36,312 nt of DNA from Gammaproteobacteria bacterium (GCA_029882355.1 JAOUKV010000029.1:1-36312), one strand, 5' to 3'. Numbered from the stretch's first letter, positions 1 to 8,650 are shown. Translations and numbers: made by a program. Notes: generated by a model from the sequence alone, not told the origin.

Positions 1-1
1 C

Positions 2-115
2 AGTTTTGGCGTGAGCAGTGGCGTGTATGATATCGACACCCTGGTCGGGCAGGCCGATGAGTTAATGTACCAGTCAAAGAACTCCGGTCGAAACAGGGTT
101 ACTTGTGATCAGTGA
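2..115 (+). CDS. C-terminal tail of a GGDEF (diguanylate cyclase) protein, 5' part outside the window
   Basis: Frame 2 is open from the window edge to a TGA at 113-115 and encodes 37 residues. They include ADELMYQSKNSGRNRV, the characteristic end of GGDEF domains (A-D-x-x-L/M-Y-x-x-K-x-x-G-R-N-R-V). Members of this family make cyclic di-GMP from two GTP molecules. The active-site GGDEF loop lies upstream of the window, so activity cannot be judged. The gene ends right after the domain, as is usual when GGDEF is the last module. It is the only gene in the first 9.7 kb on the plus strand. Confidence 0.85.
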   Translation, partial: SFGVSSGVYDIDTLVGQADELMYQSKNSGRNRVTCDQ

Positions 116-504
116 TACCAGCTGGCGAACAATTAAAGACGTTTCCATGCGACCCAACCTACCGGCAAACTACACATCAGGGTTCTTACTTTGACCCTGA
201 ATATCGGAAACAATTGCCCTCTGAGCAGGATTTTTTCGACAGTGAGGGGCCTAAATAATTAGGTATCGTGTCAATTTAATTAGTTATCCCAGGTAGTAGC
301 TATAATAGCTTTCTTTAAAAAATACGGGTTATCGACGATTACCGCGTCAGGTATTATCAAGGAGTCTGAGCCCTTGACGTACTTCGTTTATTTCACTGAT
401 TTCCTTAATGGCTTTTTTGAAGAAGCTGCGCAAATGCTTTTTCAAATGTTTACTGACTATTTACCTGGGGTCGAACCTACGTAACTGATTGATAATACAA
501 CAAG
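116..504. other. Intergenic stretch between GGDEF tail and transposase, no convincing gene
   Basis: There is no ORF with a start codon and ribosome site. A start-less plus-strand frame (284-484, 66 codons) and a minus-strand frame over part of it (stop at 347-349, 39 codons) both read like protein, for example KKAIKEISEINEVRQG on the minus strand. I recognise neither. They may be remnants of a gene destroyed when mobile DNA entered. The stretch also holds a hairpin at 177-200. Confidence 0.4.
177..200. repeat. 7-bp inverted repeat (hairpin) downstream of the GGDEF gene
   Basis: The arms TCAGGGT (177-183) and ACCCTGA (194-200) pair perfectly around a 10-nt loop. There is no T-tract, so it is not a convincing terminator. 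Its GGGT/ACCC core resembles the GGGTCAGAG-type ends of the transposase relic at 1946-2289, so it may be a transposon-end remnant. Confidence 0.4.
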
Positions 505-1284
505 CTACTCCAACAAGACCGTGTTATCACCGCTTAAAGTACTCATTTTATGTTCACAATGAGCAGAGTAAGGAACAACGGGTTCTTTCAGCGCATAAAC
601 ATCCTCATTTTCACGCACTGACTTGAATCGCCCGGTTACGCCAAGCGACATCTTAATATTTTCGACATAATCCTTGTGACCAACTGCAATATTTTGTGAC
701 CACACAGTATCACGACATAACTGCTTCGACTTGAGTTCATCTTCAACCCAGCCTTTGTGAATGAGTTGGCATTGCTCAAAACTATTAGCACCCAGCAATT
801 CAGATAAAGCCTTCTGATCAATCACTGCATAACGTTGTGGTGGAGCTTGAATTTCACAGTAACCACTGCAAGGCCAATCACCGGGATATGAAACCACACC
901 TGCACGTACCATGTTCAAATCAATATACACCATACAACGCGCTAAATATTTATCGGAATCAACAGCCGTAGCATGATAACGATCTTCCCAAAACGCACCC
1001 TTTCGCCCCTTTCGCTGATTGTATTCCTGCGCAGTTCGACCAGAAATTAACTGCATGCTCTTAGCAATTTCACCCTGGCCACAATCACGAACCAATAAAT
1101 GTATATGATTCGAAGTAACGACGTAATTTAAAACACAAAGACCAAATCGTTTCCTAGCTTCAAACAACCAATATCGCCAGCGCCGGCGATCTTTAGAAAA
1201 TTTCAGTAAAAAATCTTTTTGATGACAACGGTGGGTAATGTGCCATACATGGCCTGGTAAAAAATAACGATTAGCTCGGGGCAT
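505..1284 (-). CDS. REP-associated tyrosine transposase (RAYT, Y1_Tnp / IS200-like family)
   Basis: The 259-residue protein starts MPRANRYFLPGHVWHITHRC, the typical RAYT opening. It carries the HUH metal-binding motif as NHIHLLV (His60-Ile-His62). The helix CMVYIDLNMVRAG supplies the probable nucleophilic tyrosine (Tyr120). This family cuts and joins single-stranded DNA at REP-type palindromes. The C-terminal half (about residues 150-259) extends beyond the compact catalytic core, as in the longer RAYTs. The gene is complete with all motifs, so it is probably functional. It lies just downstream of a truncated HDOD gene on the same strand, which suggests that its arrival broke that gene. A GAGGCTT/AAGCCTC palindrome sits upstream of its start and could be the cognate REP-like site. 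Confidence 0.88.
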   Translation of the reverse strand: MPRANRYFLPGHVWHITHRCHQKDFLLKFSKDRRRWRYWLFEARKRFGLCVLNYVVTSNHIHLLVRDCGQGEIAKSMQLISGRTAQEYNQRKGRKGAFWEDRYHATAVDSDKYLARCMVYIDLNMVRAGVVSYPGDWPCSGYCEIQAPPQRYAVIDQKALSELLGANSFEQCQLIHKGWVEDELKSKQLCRDTVWSQNIAVGHKDYVENIKMSLGVTGRFKSVRENEDVYALKEPVVPYSAHCEHKMSTLSGDNTVLLE

Positions 1285-1317
1285 AATACTTTATCCTTAA
1301 AGTGATGATTTCATCCA

Positions 1318-1339
1318 TAAAACGAGGCTTCTAAGCCTC
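1318..1339 (-). terminator. Hairpin with short U-tract between the HDOD fragment and the transposase
   Basis: Perfect 7-bp arms GAGGCTT (1324-1330) and AAGCCTC (1333-1339) flank a 2-nt loop. On the minus strand they are followed by GTTTTAT. It could terminate transcription from the HDOD fragment or be a REP-like palindrome recognised by the adjacent RAYT. The two readings cannot be separated from one copy. Confidence 0.45.
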
Positions 1340-1374
1340 TATGAGAGCATTATTCTAAATGATTATATTGTTTA

Positions 1375-1827
1375 TCAATAGGTTGCGTTGGTGCGACCCG
1401 TGTCGCTTTTATTTCGAGCCGTAATACCACAACGGATACTGTGCCGCCAGAAACCAACAATATCCAGTTTTTTATCTGTCAGTAAGGACATAGAATTGAC
1501 CACAGAGGCAAGCATAACCATATCATGCAATTCCCGCTCACCAATAAGATTAACCGCAACAGAAATACTGGACACGGGATTGGGTAACGCATAATACGAA
1601 CTATTAACCACCTTCAACACACGCACACACATTGCCGGGTCAATACTAACTATTTTGACAATGTCTTCAATTATGTGATTTGGGTCTTTTAAGGTCTTAT
1701 CAAGCTGAACATAAACATCAGGCAAACTAACGAGATGCTCAACACTGGCAACCATCTGCTCAGGAGTCTGCTTATCAAACATACTTATAACATTCCGCTG
1801 TACATCTCCCGCAGCAAGCTGTCGCAC
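1375..1827 (-). pseudogene. HDOD-domain signalling protein, 3'-truncated
   Basis: The reading frame of 150 residues begins with GTG at 1827 behind an AGGTGA site; an ATG at 1782 is the alternative. Residues of about 20-125 match the N-terminal part of an HDOD domain: TPEQMVASVEHLVSLPDV, then IDPAMCVRVLKVVNSSYY and VSSISVAVNLIGERELHDM. HDOD proteins act in regulation and often occur with GGDEF, EAL or HD-GYP signalling. The match stops after FWRHSIRCGITARN, where family members continue through a further helical segment and a LLHDIG-like stretch. The last 11 residues look unrelated. The break lies about 80 bp from the hairpin and transposase, so truncation by mobile DNA is likely. Any product would be half a domain. 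Confidence 0.75.
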
Positions 1828-1945
1828 TTTATCACCTATACAATAATTATCTATTTACCATTTCGGCTATACGACTAAATACTTAAAGAAAATAATCTCT
1901 TATGAGGTTGTTCTTTTCAAATACTCACAGCGTTGAAGGGTTATG

Positions 1946-2289
1946 AAAACCCGGGTCAGAGAGAAATTTCTCCTAACATACTAATACACAACATATTCAG
2001 CGCCCTCTTCTTCAATCTTCGGTCTACCTGAAACGCCCAGCCGTGTTTGCCTATTAGTTATTTGCTCAATCTTATTTTTGAAGTAAGACCTGCTCTGCAT
2101 AAAAACAGGGTTCACGATTATTACCACGTTGAATAACGTGTTGAGGAATTCCAACTAAATTAAATCTTGGTTTACGTGGCATTTTTCAACTCCTTTTGAA
2201 CAGTGCGAATGTGGATGTGTAACTAACTGGCAGAGTGAGTATTAGTGGTGATGAATATTAGGAAGAATTGCTCTCTGACTCGGGTTTTT
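1946..2289. mobile_element. MITE-like element with imperfect terminal inverted repeats around a deleted RAYT gene
   Basis: The left end (1946-1973) reads AAAACCCGGGTCAGAGAG and the right end on the opposite strand (2289-2261) reads AAAACCCGAGTCAGAGAG. They differ at one position in this 18-nt core and resemble each other for a further 15 or so bases. Between them lies only the relic transposase at 1981-2182. The left end contains the 12-bp palindrome GAGAAATTTCTC (1961-1972). The size of about 340 bp, paired ends and decayed transposase fit a non-autonomous element derived from a RAYT unit. I see no clear target duplication. Confidence 0.65.
1981..2182 (-). pseudogene. Internally deleted RAYT transposase relic
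   Basis: A strong ribosome site (AAAGGAG) precedes ATG at 2182. The frame encodes MPRKPRFNLVGIPQHVIQRG and then NNREPCFYAEQ, the standard RAYT N-terminus, and stops at 2072-2074. In another frame, read through to a TAG at 1981-1983, the sequence encodes YFKNKIEQITNRQTRLG followed by SGRPKIEEE, the typical RAYT C-terminus. The first and last parts are therefore fused with the whole middle missing, including the HIH motif and the catalytic tyrosine, plus a frameshift. The product cannot be a transposase. It is a second RAYT lineage: its start (MPRKPRFNL) differs from the intact copy 700 bp away (MPRANRYFL). Confidence 0.8.
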
Positions 2290-2381
2290 CTTGGGGAGTG
2301 CAATGTTGGGGTTGGGTGGTGGTTTGTACTGCCATGTAGGTTGGGTGATTGTTTTTTATGAAGCCCGGCCTACCGTGCTAA

Positions 2382-2464
2382 CCTCCCCCTTTTTCAAAGG
2401 GGGACTGAGGGGGTTTATAGCTTTCAAAACAAACCCTCCTAACCTCCCTTTGAAAAAGGGAGGG
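2382..2464. repeat. Palindromic intergenic repeat of the CCTCCCTTTTTCAAAGGGAGG type
   Basis: Two inverted arms of about 33 bp (about 2382-2416 and 2431-2464) share CCCTTTTTCAAAGGG and a GGGGGTTT or GGAGGGTTT end, around a short centre. Translated, they give the familiar SPFFKGGLRGF and NPPNLPLKKGG phrases that appear in spurious ORFs of many bacterial genomes. The repeat sits immediately after the mrr stop codon and could fold as a long hairpin at the 3' end of the restriction transcript. Confidence 0.8.
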
Positions 2465-2474
2465 ACTGTAAGTG

Positions 2475-3413
2475 CTAACTGTCATCCTGCATCTTTTCCC
2501 AGAAATCGCTATCCATGCGCTTTATTACAACAGTTTGCTCAGTCTGCATTCCGAGTCCAAAGTCATAAATGTATTCTGCTAACTGTGAGCCATCAATAAG
2601 AACGACGTTTGTAGTTCCATTCAAACTATCAGCGTATTCAAGTGCGCCTTTGCTATAGCTTGATGTCGTTATAAAAACACCCTTATTCGATTGAGCTACT
2701 GCTAGTGCACCTACAAACTTTTGAACATCTTCTCGCCCTATGGAATTCTCTCTTTTATATCGTTTGGCCTGAATGTGTATTCGCCCCAAACCAAGAAGAT
2801 CTTCTTTGATAATACCGTCGATGCCACCATCGTTAGATTGTTGAGTTACCTGCCCTGCATCTTTAACTAAACCGCCATAACCCATTTTATCTAGCAACTT
2901 CACAACAAGCTTTTCAAATTCATAGGGGGATTTGCTTAGGATAGTATCCAGAATATCTTCGTAAACATTATCGCGAATACTATTTGCCGCTTGATTTAAT
3001 GCTTCATCAGGTGTTATTTCAGAATTCAAATCTGTGCTTATTTCATCAGCATTAAGCCCATCTTTTTTCGCTTTCTTTTGCGCTTCATGCTCTGCAAACT
3101 TTTCTTTAACGAGTAAACTTATTCTATCCTCATCACCAACCAAAGAAAGACCCAGCTCGGTTATTTTGCAATAGCCTCGCTTAGGTCGCTCAATGAGTTT
3201 AGCAATTGATAAATAAGTTAGTGCCCAACTAATACGGTCCAAAAAAATCCGTCCATTACCTGACTCGTATTCAGTTATTAGTTCTTCTTGACTTAACCCC
3301 ATGAGCTTAGCCAAAGGAACTTCCAATTCTTTCCATTTAATAGTGCCAATATCAGGTTTCGCAAGTTGGGCTAATACGGGTGGTATTATTTCGTGGTATT
3401 TTGGGATTGGCAT
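2475..3413 (-). CDS. mrr: Mrr-type restriction endonuclease
   Basis: The 312-residue protein has an N-terminal winged-helix Mrr_N region (about 1-95, opening with MPIPKYHEIIPPVL), a charged linker (about 100-145) and a C-terminal Mrr catalytic domain (about 160-290). The PD-(D/E)XK-like active site is visible as DGGIDG (Asp199) followed by IQAKRY (Gln215, Lys217). Mrr enzymes cleave DNA carrying modified bases. An AGGAAG site six bases before the ATG supports the start. It is the last gene after hsdM-hsdS-hsdR with a 49-bp gap, so it is probably co-transcribed. Its role here, attack on foreign modified DNA, is inferred from the family. Confidence 0.92.
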   Translation of the reverse strand: MPIPKYHEIIPPVLAQLAKPDIGTIKWKELEVPLAKLMGLSQEELITEYESGNGRIFLDRISWALTYLSIAKLIERPKRGYCKITELGLSLVGDEDRISLLVKEKFAEHEAQKKAKKDGLNADEISTDLNSEITPDEALNQAANSIRDNVYEDILDTILSKSPYEFEKLVVKLLDKMGYGGLVKDAGQVTQQSNDGGIDGIIKEDLLGLGRIHIQAKRYKRENSIGREDVQKFVGALAVAQSNKGVFITTSSYSKGALEYADSLNGTTNVVLIDGSQLAEYIYDFGLGMQTEQTVVIKRMDSDFWEKMQDDS

Positions 3414-3462
3414 TTTTACTTCCTATATAAAAATTAGAACGCTTATATAATTTTAATTTAGA

Positions 3463-5847
3463 TCACTCATACAAATACCGCTGAAACCCAATAAACACAT
3501 CTCGGATTCCAGCTACACTCCCCAACTCTGCGGCAGCATCACTGACACCGTGATATTTAAGTTCTAGCAGGCTGGGTAGTTTTTCCTGATCTAATTCGCC
3601 GACACCTTCTTTGATGTACTGCGCTAATACAAAATCGAGGAACTGTTGTTGTTTGTAATCATATCGTTTAAATATCTGCCCCTTGTGTGTCGTTACTCTT
3701 TCTTCACGGGTAACGGGGGCTTGGGTAAAGGCGATGTATGCAAGTACGTCGAACAGGTCACTTTTTTCTGCGTCAATGAGTTTTTTTACTTCATTTAGCT
3801 GATCCAGTCCGTAACCTTTTTCTTCCAGTCCGGTTAACAGGTGCTTACGTGTATCTGGTTTGCTCCAGAGTGCGCGTAGTTCGTCTTCGTCTTTGAATAG
3901 CTCTGGTAGGTCACCATACAGGCGTTCGATAAACTGCGCTGCTGACATTGGCCTACCATCAGGACTCCAGAAAGTAGTGACCTGCATGTTCTGGATGGTT
4001 CTTTCCTTGCCGTCAGCAAGTTTTACTTTTACCTTTTTCTCGCATATACAAGGATCTTCTTCACAGACAGGACACAGTTCCTTTTCGCGTATACAAATAC
4101 AGGGCTGCTCACCACAAACTGCGCATGGTTCTGGCGGCGTTTTTTCACAGATGCATGGACTATGACCGCAACGGCTGCACGGGTCTGGATCTATCGGTTC
4201 ACCATCCCACTCTTCATCATTGAAATGTTCGTAGGCTCTGACAAAATCATAAATTGTGAAGTAATCCTTACCATCAAACAAACGCGTACCACGACCTACG
4301 ATCTGCTTAAACTCAATCATTGAATTAACTGGTCGCATTAGTACAATGTTGCGCACATTACGCGCATCGACACCGGTAGAAAGTTTCTGTGATGTGGTCA
4401 GTATGGTTGGAATGGTTTTCTCGTTATCTTGGAATACACGCAACCAGCGTTCGCCTTCTTTGCCATCGTTTGCGGTAACGCGTATGCAATAGTTGGGGTC
4501 GGTGATGGTCTTGTTCTGGTTGATTAAATCGCGCACCGCTAAAGCGTGTTCCTGCGTGGCACAGAAAACCAGCGTCTTTTGTTTCTGGTCGATCATGTCC
4601 ATAAACAATTTGACGCGATAGGCTTCACGCTCCTTGATCTCAATCACGCGATTGAAATCATCTTCTTCATAACGCCTGCCTTCTTCGATTTCACCTTCGA
4701 TTACCGTATCGTCAGACGTGTAAACATAATCATCCAGCGTGGTAGCAATCTGCTTGACGCGGAACGGGGTTAAGAAACCATCGTTAATGCCTTCTTTCAA
4801 TGAATAGATATAAACCGGCTCACCGAAATAAGCGTAGGTATCGACATTGCCCTTGCGCTTGGGTGTGGCGGTTAAACCCAGTTGAACTGCCGGTGAAAAA
4901 TATTCGAGAATGCCGCGCCAGTTGCTTTCATCATTTGCACCGCCACGATGGCATTCATCAATAATAATGAAATCAAAAAAGTCTGGTGGATAATCACCAA
5001 AGTTGGGTGCGGGGTTGCCATCTTCATCTGTTCCCGACATAAAGGTCTGAAAAATGGTGAAGAAAATACTGCCGTTCTTGGGTACTCTGCCCTTTTTACG
5101 AATCTCGTCGGGTGAAATACGCACCAGCGCATCTTCGGGGAAAGCAGAAAAAGAATTATAAGCCTGATTCGCCAGAATATTTCGATCAGCCAGAAACAGA
5201 ATGCGTGGTCTTCGTTTTGATTCTTCGTTACTGCGCCAGTCTTTTAAATTCCAGCGGCTGTGAAACAGTTTCCACGCTAACTGAAAAGCGATGAAGGTTT
5301 TACCCGTGCCGGTGGCCAGCGTTAACAAAACTTTATCTTTACCGTCAGCAATAGCTTCTAGTGCCTTGTTGATCGCATTGTGCTGATAATAACGCGCTTC
5401 CCAACTACCGCCCTTGTCTTCAAACGGCACATCAGAAAAACGATCATGCCAGTTATTGCGCTCGGCAAATGTCACCTGCCATAACTCGTCCGGTGTTGGG
5501 TAGCTGCCTACATCGCCCTCCTCACCGGTTTGCATATCAACGCGGTAAATGCCCTTGCCGTTGGTGGAATAAGCAAAACGACTTTGTAATTTCTCAGCGT
5601 AGCGTTTTGCTTGCGCCAGCCCTTCGGTAACCGCCAGCCCTGTTTTCTTGGCCTCTATCACCGCCAGCTTCTGACCACGATAGATCAGCACATAATCAGC
5701 AATATCCTGTTTGCCACGCTTACCAGCACCGATGAGACGACCATTGGTAATCATCTCGCGACGCACACGACTACCCTCGACCTTACCCCAGCCAGCTTCG
5801 GCCAGTGCGGGGTCAATCAGTTCTGCGCGTGTTTCGGCTTCGTTCAT
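3463..5847 (-). CDS. hsdR: Type I restriction enzyme, R (endonuclease/translocase) subunit, EcoEI-like
   Basis: The 794-residue protein has an N-terminal HSDR nuclease domain with Asp51 and the EAK motif (Glu65-Ala-Lys67). A superfamily 2 helicase motor follows, with Walker A ATGTGKT (178-184), DECH (297-300) and a helicase C-terminal motif ending VGRGTRL. Residues 557-602 carry three tandem C-x2-C-x4-C-x-C units (twelve cysteines), probably zinc-binding, before an EcoEI-type C-terminal region. The subunit binds HsdM2S, pulls DNA in using ATP and cuts at a distance. An AGGGA site precedes the ATG. It starts 21 bp after hsdS in the same direction. All motor and nuclease residues are present, so it is probably active. 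Confidence 0.95.
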   Translation of the reverse strand: MNEAETRAELIDPALAEAGWGKVEGSRVRREMITNGRLIGAGKRGKQDIADYVLIYRGQKLAVIEAKKTGLAVTEGLAQAKRYAEKLQSRFAYSTNGKGIYRVDMQTGEEGDVGSYPTPDELWQVTFAERNNWHDRFSDVPFEDKGGSWEARYYQHNAINKALEAIADGKDKVLLTLATGTGKTFIAFQLAWKLFHSRWNLKDWRSNEESKRRPRILFLADRNILANQAYNSFSAFPEDALVRISPDEIRKKGRVPKNGSIFFTIFQTFMSGTDEDGNPAPNFGDYPPDFFDFIIIDECHRGGANDESNWRGILEYFSPAVQLGLTATPKRKGNVDTYAYFGEPVYIYSLKEGINDGFLTPFRVKQIATTLDDYVYTSDDTVIEGEIEEGRRYEEDDFNRVIEIKEREAYRVKLFMDMIDQKQKTLVFCATQEHALAVRDLINQNKTITDPNYCIRVTANDGKEGERWLRVFQDNEKTIPTILTTSQKLSTGVDARNVRNIVLMRPVNSMIEFKQIVGRGTRLFDGKDYFTIYDFVRAYEHFNDEEWDGEPIDPDPCSRCGHSPCICEKTPPEPCAVCGEQPCICIREKELCPVCEEDPCICEKKVKVKLADGKERTIQNMQVTTFWSPDGRPMSAAQFIERLYGDLPELFKDEDELRALWSKPDTRKHLLTGLEEKGYGLDQLNEVKKLIDAEKSDLFDVLAYIAFTQAPVTREERVTTHKGQIFKRYDYKQQQFLDFVLAQYIKEGVGELDQEKLPSLLELKYHGVSDAAAELGSVAGIRDVFIGFQRYLYE

Positions 5848-5868
5848 AGTTCGTCCCTGACTCGGTGG

Positions 5869-7101
5869 TTAGTGCAGCTCTCCGGCGAAGGCTTTTTTTA
5901 GGATGGATTGTTTTAGGTTGGTTAGTTCGTTTAGTTTTTGTTTATAGATTAATTCAAGTCGCAAAACTTCAACCGACAAAACATCAAGTTGATGGACAAT
6001 CTCATTCTGTTGCTTTAGATCACCTGGTATAGTGATTTCTAGATTTTGAAGCTGTGCTTTTGTTATAGCTTGTCGTGTTGAACCACCTTCATCACCTATA
6101 CCAAGTAACTTATCTTTATAGATTTTGGAAGTCATTAAGTAACAAAGAAAGCTGGTCGAAAGCAGTTCTGGTCTAGGGCGTAGTATAGACACATGCTGAT
6201 TTACTCGGGCAGGCAGATATTCATTAGGAACTATACAGCAACGTGCAACTGAAGCTCCTGTAATATTAAAAAGCACATCTCCTTTTTCAACAATCACGTT
6301 TGATAGTTTTGCTGCCTGCTCATCATCAATAAAAGCAAGTTTACGATCAGTAAATCTCCGGTCATGCACATTCAGGCTTCTAATCAATGAGATACCCTTG
6401 GACTTATAAGATTTCTCTCCTCCCCTTGGTGTAGAGCCACTACCAATTTTTGTTGTTAAATCAATGAGTCTATTAGTTATCCAACCTTTATCCTGTTTTG
6501 TGAAAATCGAATCCAAATAACTTTCAAACAGCTCGCGTGCATTTTGTAGGTTCTTCTCGGCATTAGCGGTAGCGGTGGCGATGCCCGTAAAGGCTTCATC
6601 TAGCGTGGCGACGATGCGTTGTTGTTCAGCAAGAGATGGTAAAGGTATAGGCTGATCTTCGATAAACTCTTTTGGAACGCGTTTATGACCTACCGCGCCA
6701 GTCATGACTTTAGCACCTTCATCACGAAAAGAATCTTGAGATAAAAAATAGAAAAGGTATTCTGGATCAATATTACCCTTAGATCGAAAAACAATATATT
6801 CACTAGAACCAAAACCAACGCCATTTCTTAGACCTCGGGCAATACCTAATTTTCCATTTTCAAAACACGGTGTAATTTTTGCGAGTAAAACATCATTCTC
6901 TGCAAAATAAGTGTAGCTTCCAACTACTTTAGCAAGTGGCTTTTCTTCACATAAGCACAGTTCTTTTTGCCTAATACCTAAATACGTCATAGGTACAAAG
7001 GACACGAGGTCTGTTTCAGAAAGTAGCTCCTTTGCTTCCTTCTTGGGCGGTTTTATCTGACAGACTTCTGATAAATTTTTTATTTGCCAGTCTGCTCTCA
7101 T
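5869..7101 (-). CDS. hsdS: Type I restriction-modification specificity subunit
   Basis: The 410-residue protein has the two-fold HsdS layout. A first target-recognition domain (about 1-150) is followed by a central helical spacer (LAEQQRIVATLDEAF, then about 35 residues). A second target-recognition domain (about 205-345, opening GWITNRLIDLTTKIGSGSTPRGG in family terms) is followed by a C-terminal helical repeat ending LKKAFAGEL. It sets the bipartite DNA sequence that the complex methylates or restricts; the sequence recognised cannot be predicted here. Its ATG overlaps the hsdM stop by 4 bp (ATGA), showing translational coupling. Both recognition domains are full length and I see no internal inverted repeats suggestive of phase-variable shuffling. 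Confidence 0.94.
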   Translation of the reverse strand: MRADWQIKNLSEVCQIKPPKKEAKELLSETDLVSFVPMTYLGIRQKELCLCEEKPLAKVVGSYTYFAENDVLLAKITPCFENGKLGIARGLRNGVGFGSSEYIVFRSKGNIDPEYLFYFLSQDSFRDEGAKVMTGAVGHKRVPKEFIEDQPIPLPSLAEQQRIVATLDEAFTGIATATANAEKNLQNARELFESYLDSIFTKQDKGWITNRLIDLTTKIGSGSTPRGGEKSYKSKGISLIRSLNVHDRRFTDRKLAFIDDEQAAKLSNVIVEKGDVLFNITGASVARCCIVPNEYLPARVNQHVSILRPRPELLSTSFLCYLMTSKIYKDKLLGIGDEGGSTRQAITKAQLQNLEITIPGDLKQQNEIVHQLDVLSVEVLRLELIYKQKLNELTNLKQSILKKAFAGELH

Positions 7102-8567
7102 AATACTCCCCGAATCCCTTCCAGTATTTCCGCACTCTCAGCATCTAACCTCGCCATCTCTTCCATAATCACCTTAGGTTCACGCAAGGGTGCTTCTTCG
7201 GGTGCATTAGGATTCTTCACCGAAAGATCAAACGAGTCCGCATCAACGTCGTTAATATCAACCGACCATGACTTCTCACTGTCGGAAAAACCAGCCTGCA
7301 ATTCAACAAACTCTTTCAGGTCATCATCATTCAGCGGATTGGTTTTACCCATGTTACGACCAGGATCGAGCTGGTAGTACCAGACCTTTCTCGTCGGTGC
7401 GCCCTTTTCAAAAAACAGCACGACAGTTTTAACACCCGCGCCGAGGAATGTACCACCGGGGCAGTCGAGTACGGTGTGCAGGTTGCAGTTTTCCAGCAGT
7501 TCCTGCCTGAGTGCTTTGGAGGCGTTATCTGAATTAGACAGAAAAGTGTTTTTGATGACCACGGCGGCGCGACCACCGGCTTTTAAATATTTGATGAAGT
7601 GTTGTAGGAACAGGAAGGCGGTTTCACCAGTTCGTATGTCGAAGTTCTGCTGTATTTCCTTGCGCTCTTTGCCACCGAATGGCGGGTTGGCGAGGATGAT
7701 GTCGTAGCGGTCTTTTTGCTGTACGTCGTTGCTGTGGTCGGCCAGTGTGTTGACGTGCAGGATGTTGGGGGTGTCGATGCCGTGCAGAATCAGGTTCATG
7801 ATGGCGATGACGTAGGCGAGGCTTTTCTTTTCCCTGCCGTAGAAGGTTTTCTTTTGCAGGGTGTTGAGCTTGCTGGTAGTGAGTTTGGTTTGTTTGCCGT
7901 CTTCCGCGTAGCGCAGGTAGTCGTGAGTTTCACACAGGAAGCCAGCCGAACCGCAAGCACCGTCATAAACAGTTTCACCGATGCTGGGTTTGATGACCTT
8001 GATCATGGCGCGAATTAACGGGCGCGGTGTGTAGTATTCACCGCCGTTGCGACCGGCATTACCCATGTTTTTGATTTTGGCTTCGTAGAGGTGCGATAGC
8101 TCGTGTTTTTCCTTCTGCGAGCGGAAGTGGAGCTGATCCATGAGTTCCAGTGCATCGCGCAGGCTGTAGCCACTGGTAAATTTGTTCTTGATCTCACCGA
8201 AGATTTCACCGATTTTGTATTCAATGGTGTCGGGCGAGGAAGCGCGTTGTTTGAAGCCCTTGAGATAGGGGAACAGTTCTTCATCGACGTATTCGATGAG
8301 GTCTTCGCCGGTTAAGGCGGTATCGTGGTCAAAACTGCCATCATCCCGTTTAGGCGCAGCCCAGCGCGACCAGTGGTGCTTCTCGTCGATGATGAAGTTG
8401 TAGCGTTTACCGACCAGCACAGCCTCACTCGACCTTTCGTCTTCCAGATCATCAAGATATTTGAGGAACAGCAGCCATGAGGTTTGTTCAGTGTAATCCA
8501 GCTCGGTAGTGCAGCCCGCCTCTTTCCAGAGAACGTCGTCGATATTTTTGAAAGTTTGTTCGAACAT
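7098..8567 (-). CDS. hsdM: Type I restriction-modification DNA N6-adenine methyltransferase subunit
   Basis: The 489-residue protein has the HsdM N-terminal helical domain (about 1-140) and an N6_Mtase domain. The segment GGEYYTPRPLIRAMI leads into the S-adenosylmethionine motif DGACGSAGF (from Asp202), and the catalytic NPPF motif lies at 294-297. It methylates adenine in the site chosen by HsdS and so protects host DNA. It is the first gene of hsdM-hsdS-hsdR-mrr. No clear ribosome site precedes the ATG at 8567; an AT-rich run lies just upstream, with a TGGTTTAAT extended -10-like element about 35-45 bp away (8601-8611 on the plus strand). Confidence 0.95.
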   Translation of the reverse strand: MFEQTFKNIDDVLWKEAGCTTELDYTEQTSWLLFLKYLDDLEDERSSEAVLVGKRYNFIIDEKHHWSRWAAPKRDDGSFDHDTALTGEDLIEYVDEELFPYLKGFKQRASSPDTIEYKIGEIFGEIKNKFTSGYSLRDALELMDQLHFRSQKEKHELSHLYEAKIKNMGNAGRNGGEYYTPRPLIRAMIKVIKPSIGETVYDGACGSAGFLCETHDYLRYAEDGKQTKLTTSKLNTLQKKTFYGREKKSLAYVIAIMNLILHGIDTPNILHVNTLADHSNDVQQKDRYDIILANPPFGGKERKEIQQNFDIRTGETAFLFLQHFIKYLKAGGRAAVVIKNTFLSNSDNASKALRQELLENCNLHTVLDCPGGTFLGAGVKTVVLFFEKGAPTRKVWYYQLDPGRNMGKTNPLNDDDLKEFVELQAGFSDSEKSWSVDINDVDADSFDLSVKNPNAPEEAPLREPKVIMEEMARLDAESAEILEGIRGVL

Positions 8568-8650
8568 GTTTTTTATAATTCTTATATTTGTAACTGGCGG
8601 GTATTAAACCACATCCCCCCTCCCCCAGCATCACCAACAGCGGGTTATTT

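Noticed and set aside
284-484. Start-less 66-codon plus-strand frame between the GGDEF tail and the transposase
   Set aside because: No start codon or ribosome site and no recognisable family; kept only as a possible remnant in the intergenic entry.
2291-2599. 102-codon plus-strand ORF containing SPFFKGGLRGF and NPPNLPLKKGG
   Set aside because: It is the translation of a palindromic intergenic repeat running into the antisense of mrr; such phrases are typical of spurious ORFs.
4017-4190. Cysteine-coding repeat in hsdR as a possible CRISPR-like array
   Set aside because: The repetition follows the codon frame (C-x2-C-x4-C-x-C) with diverged bases and no constant repeat/spacer lengths.
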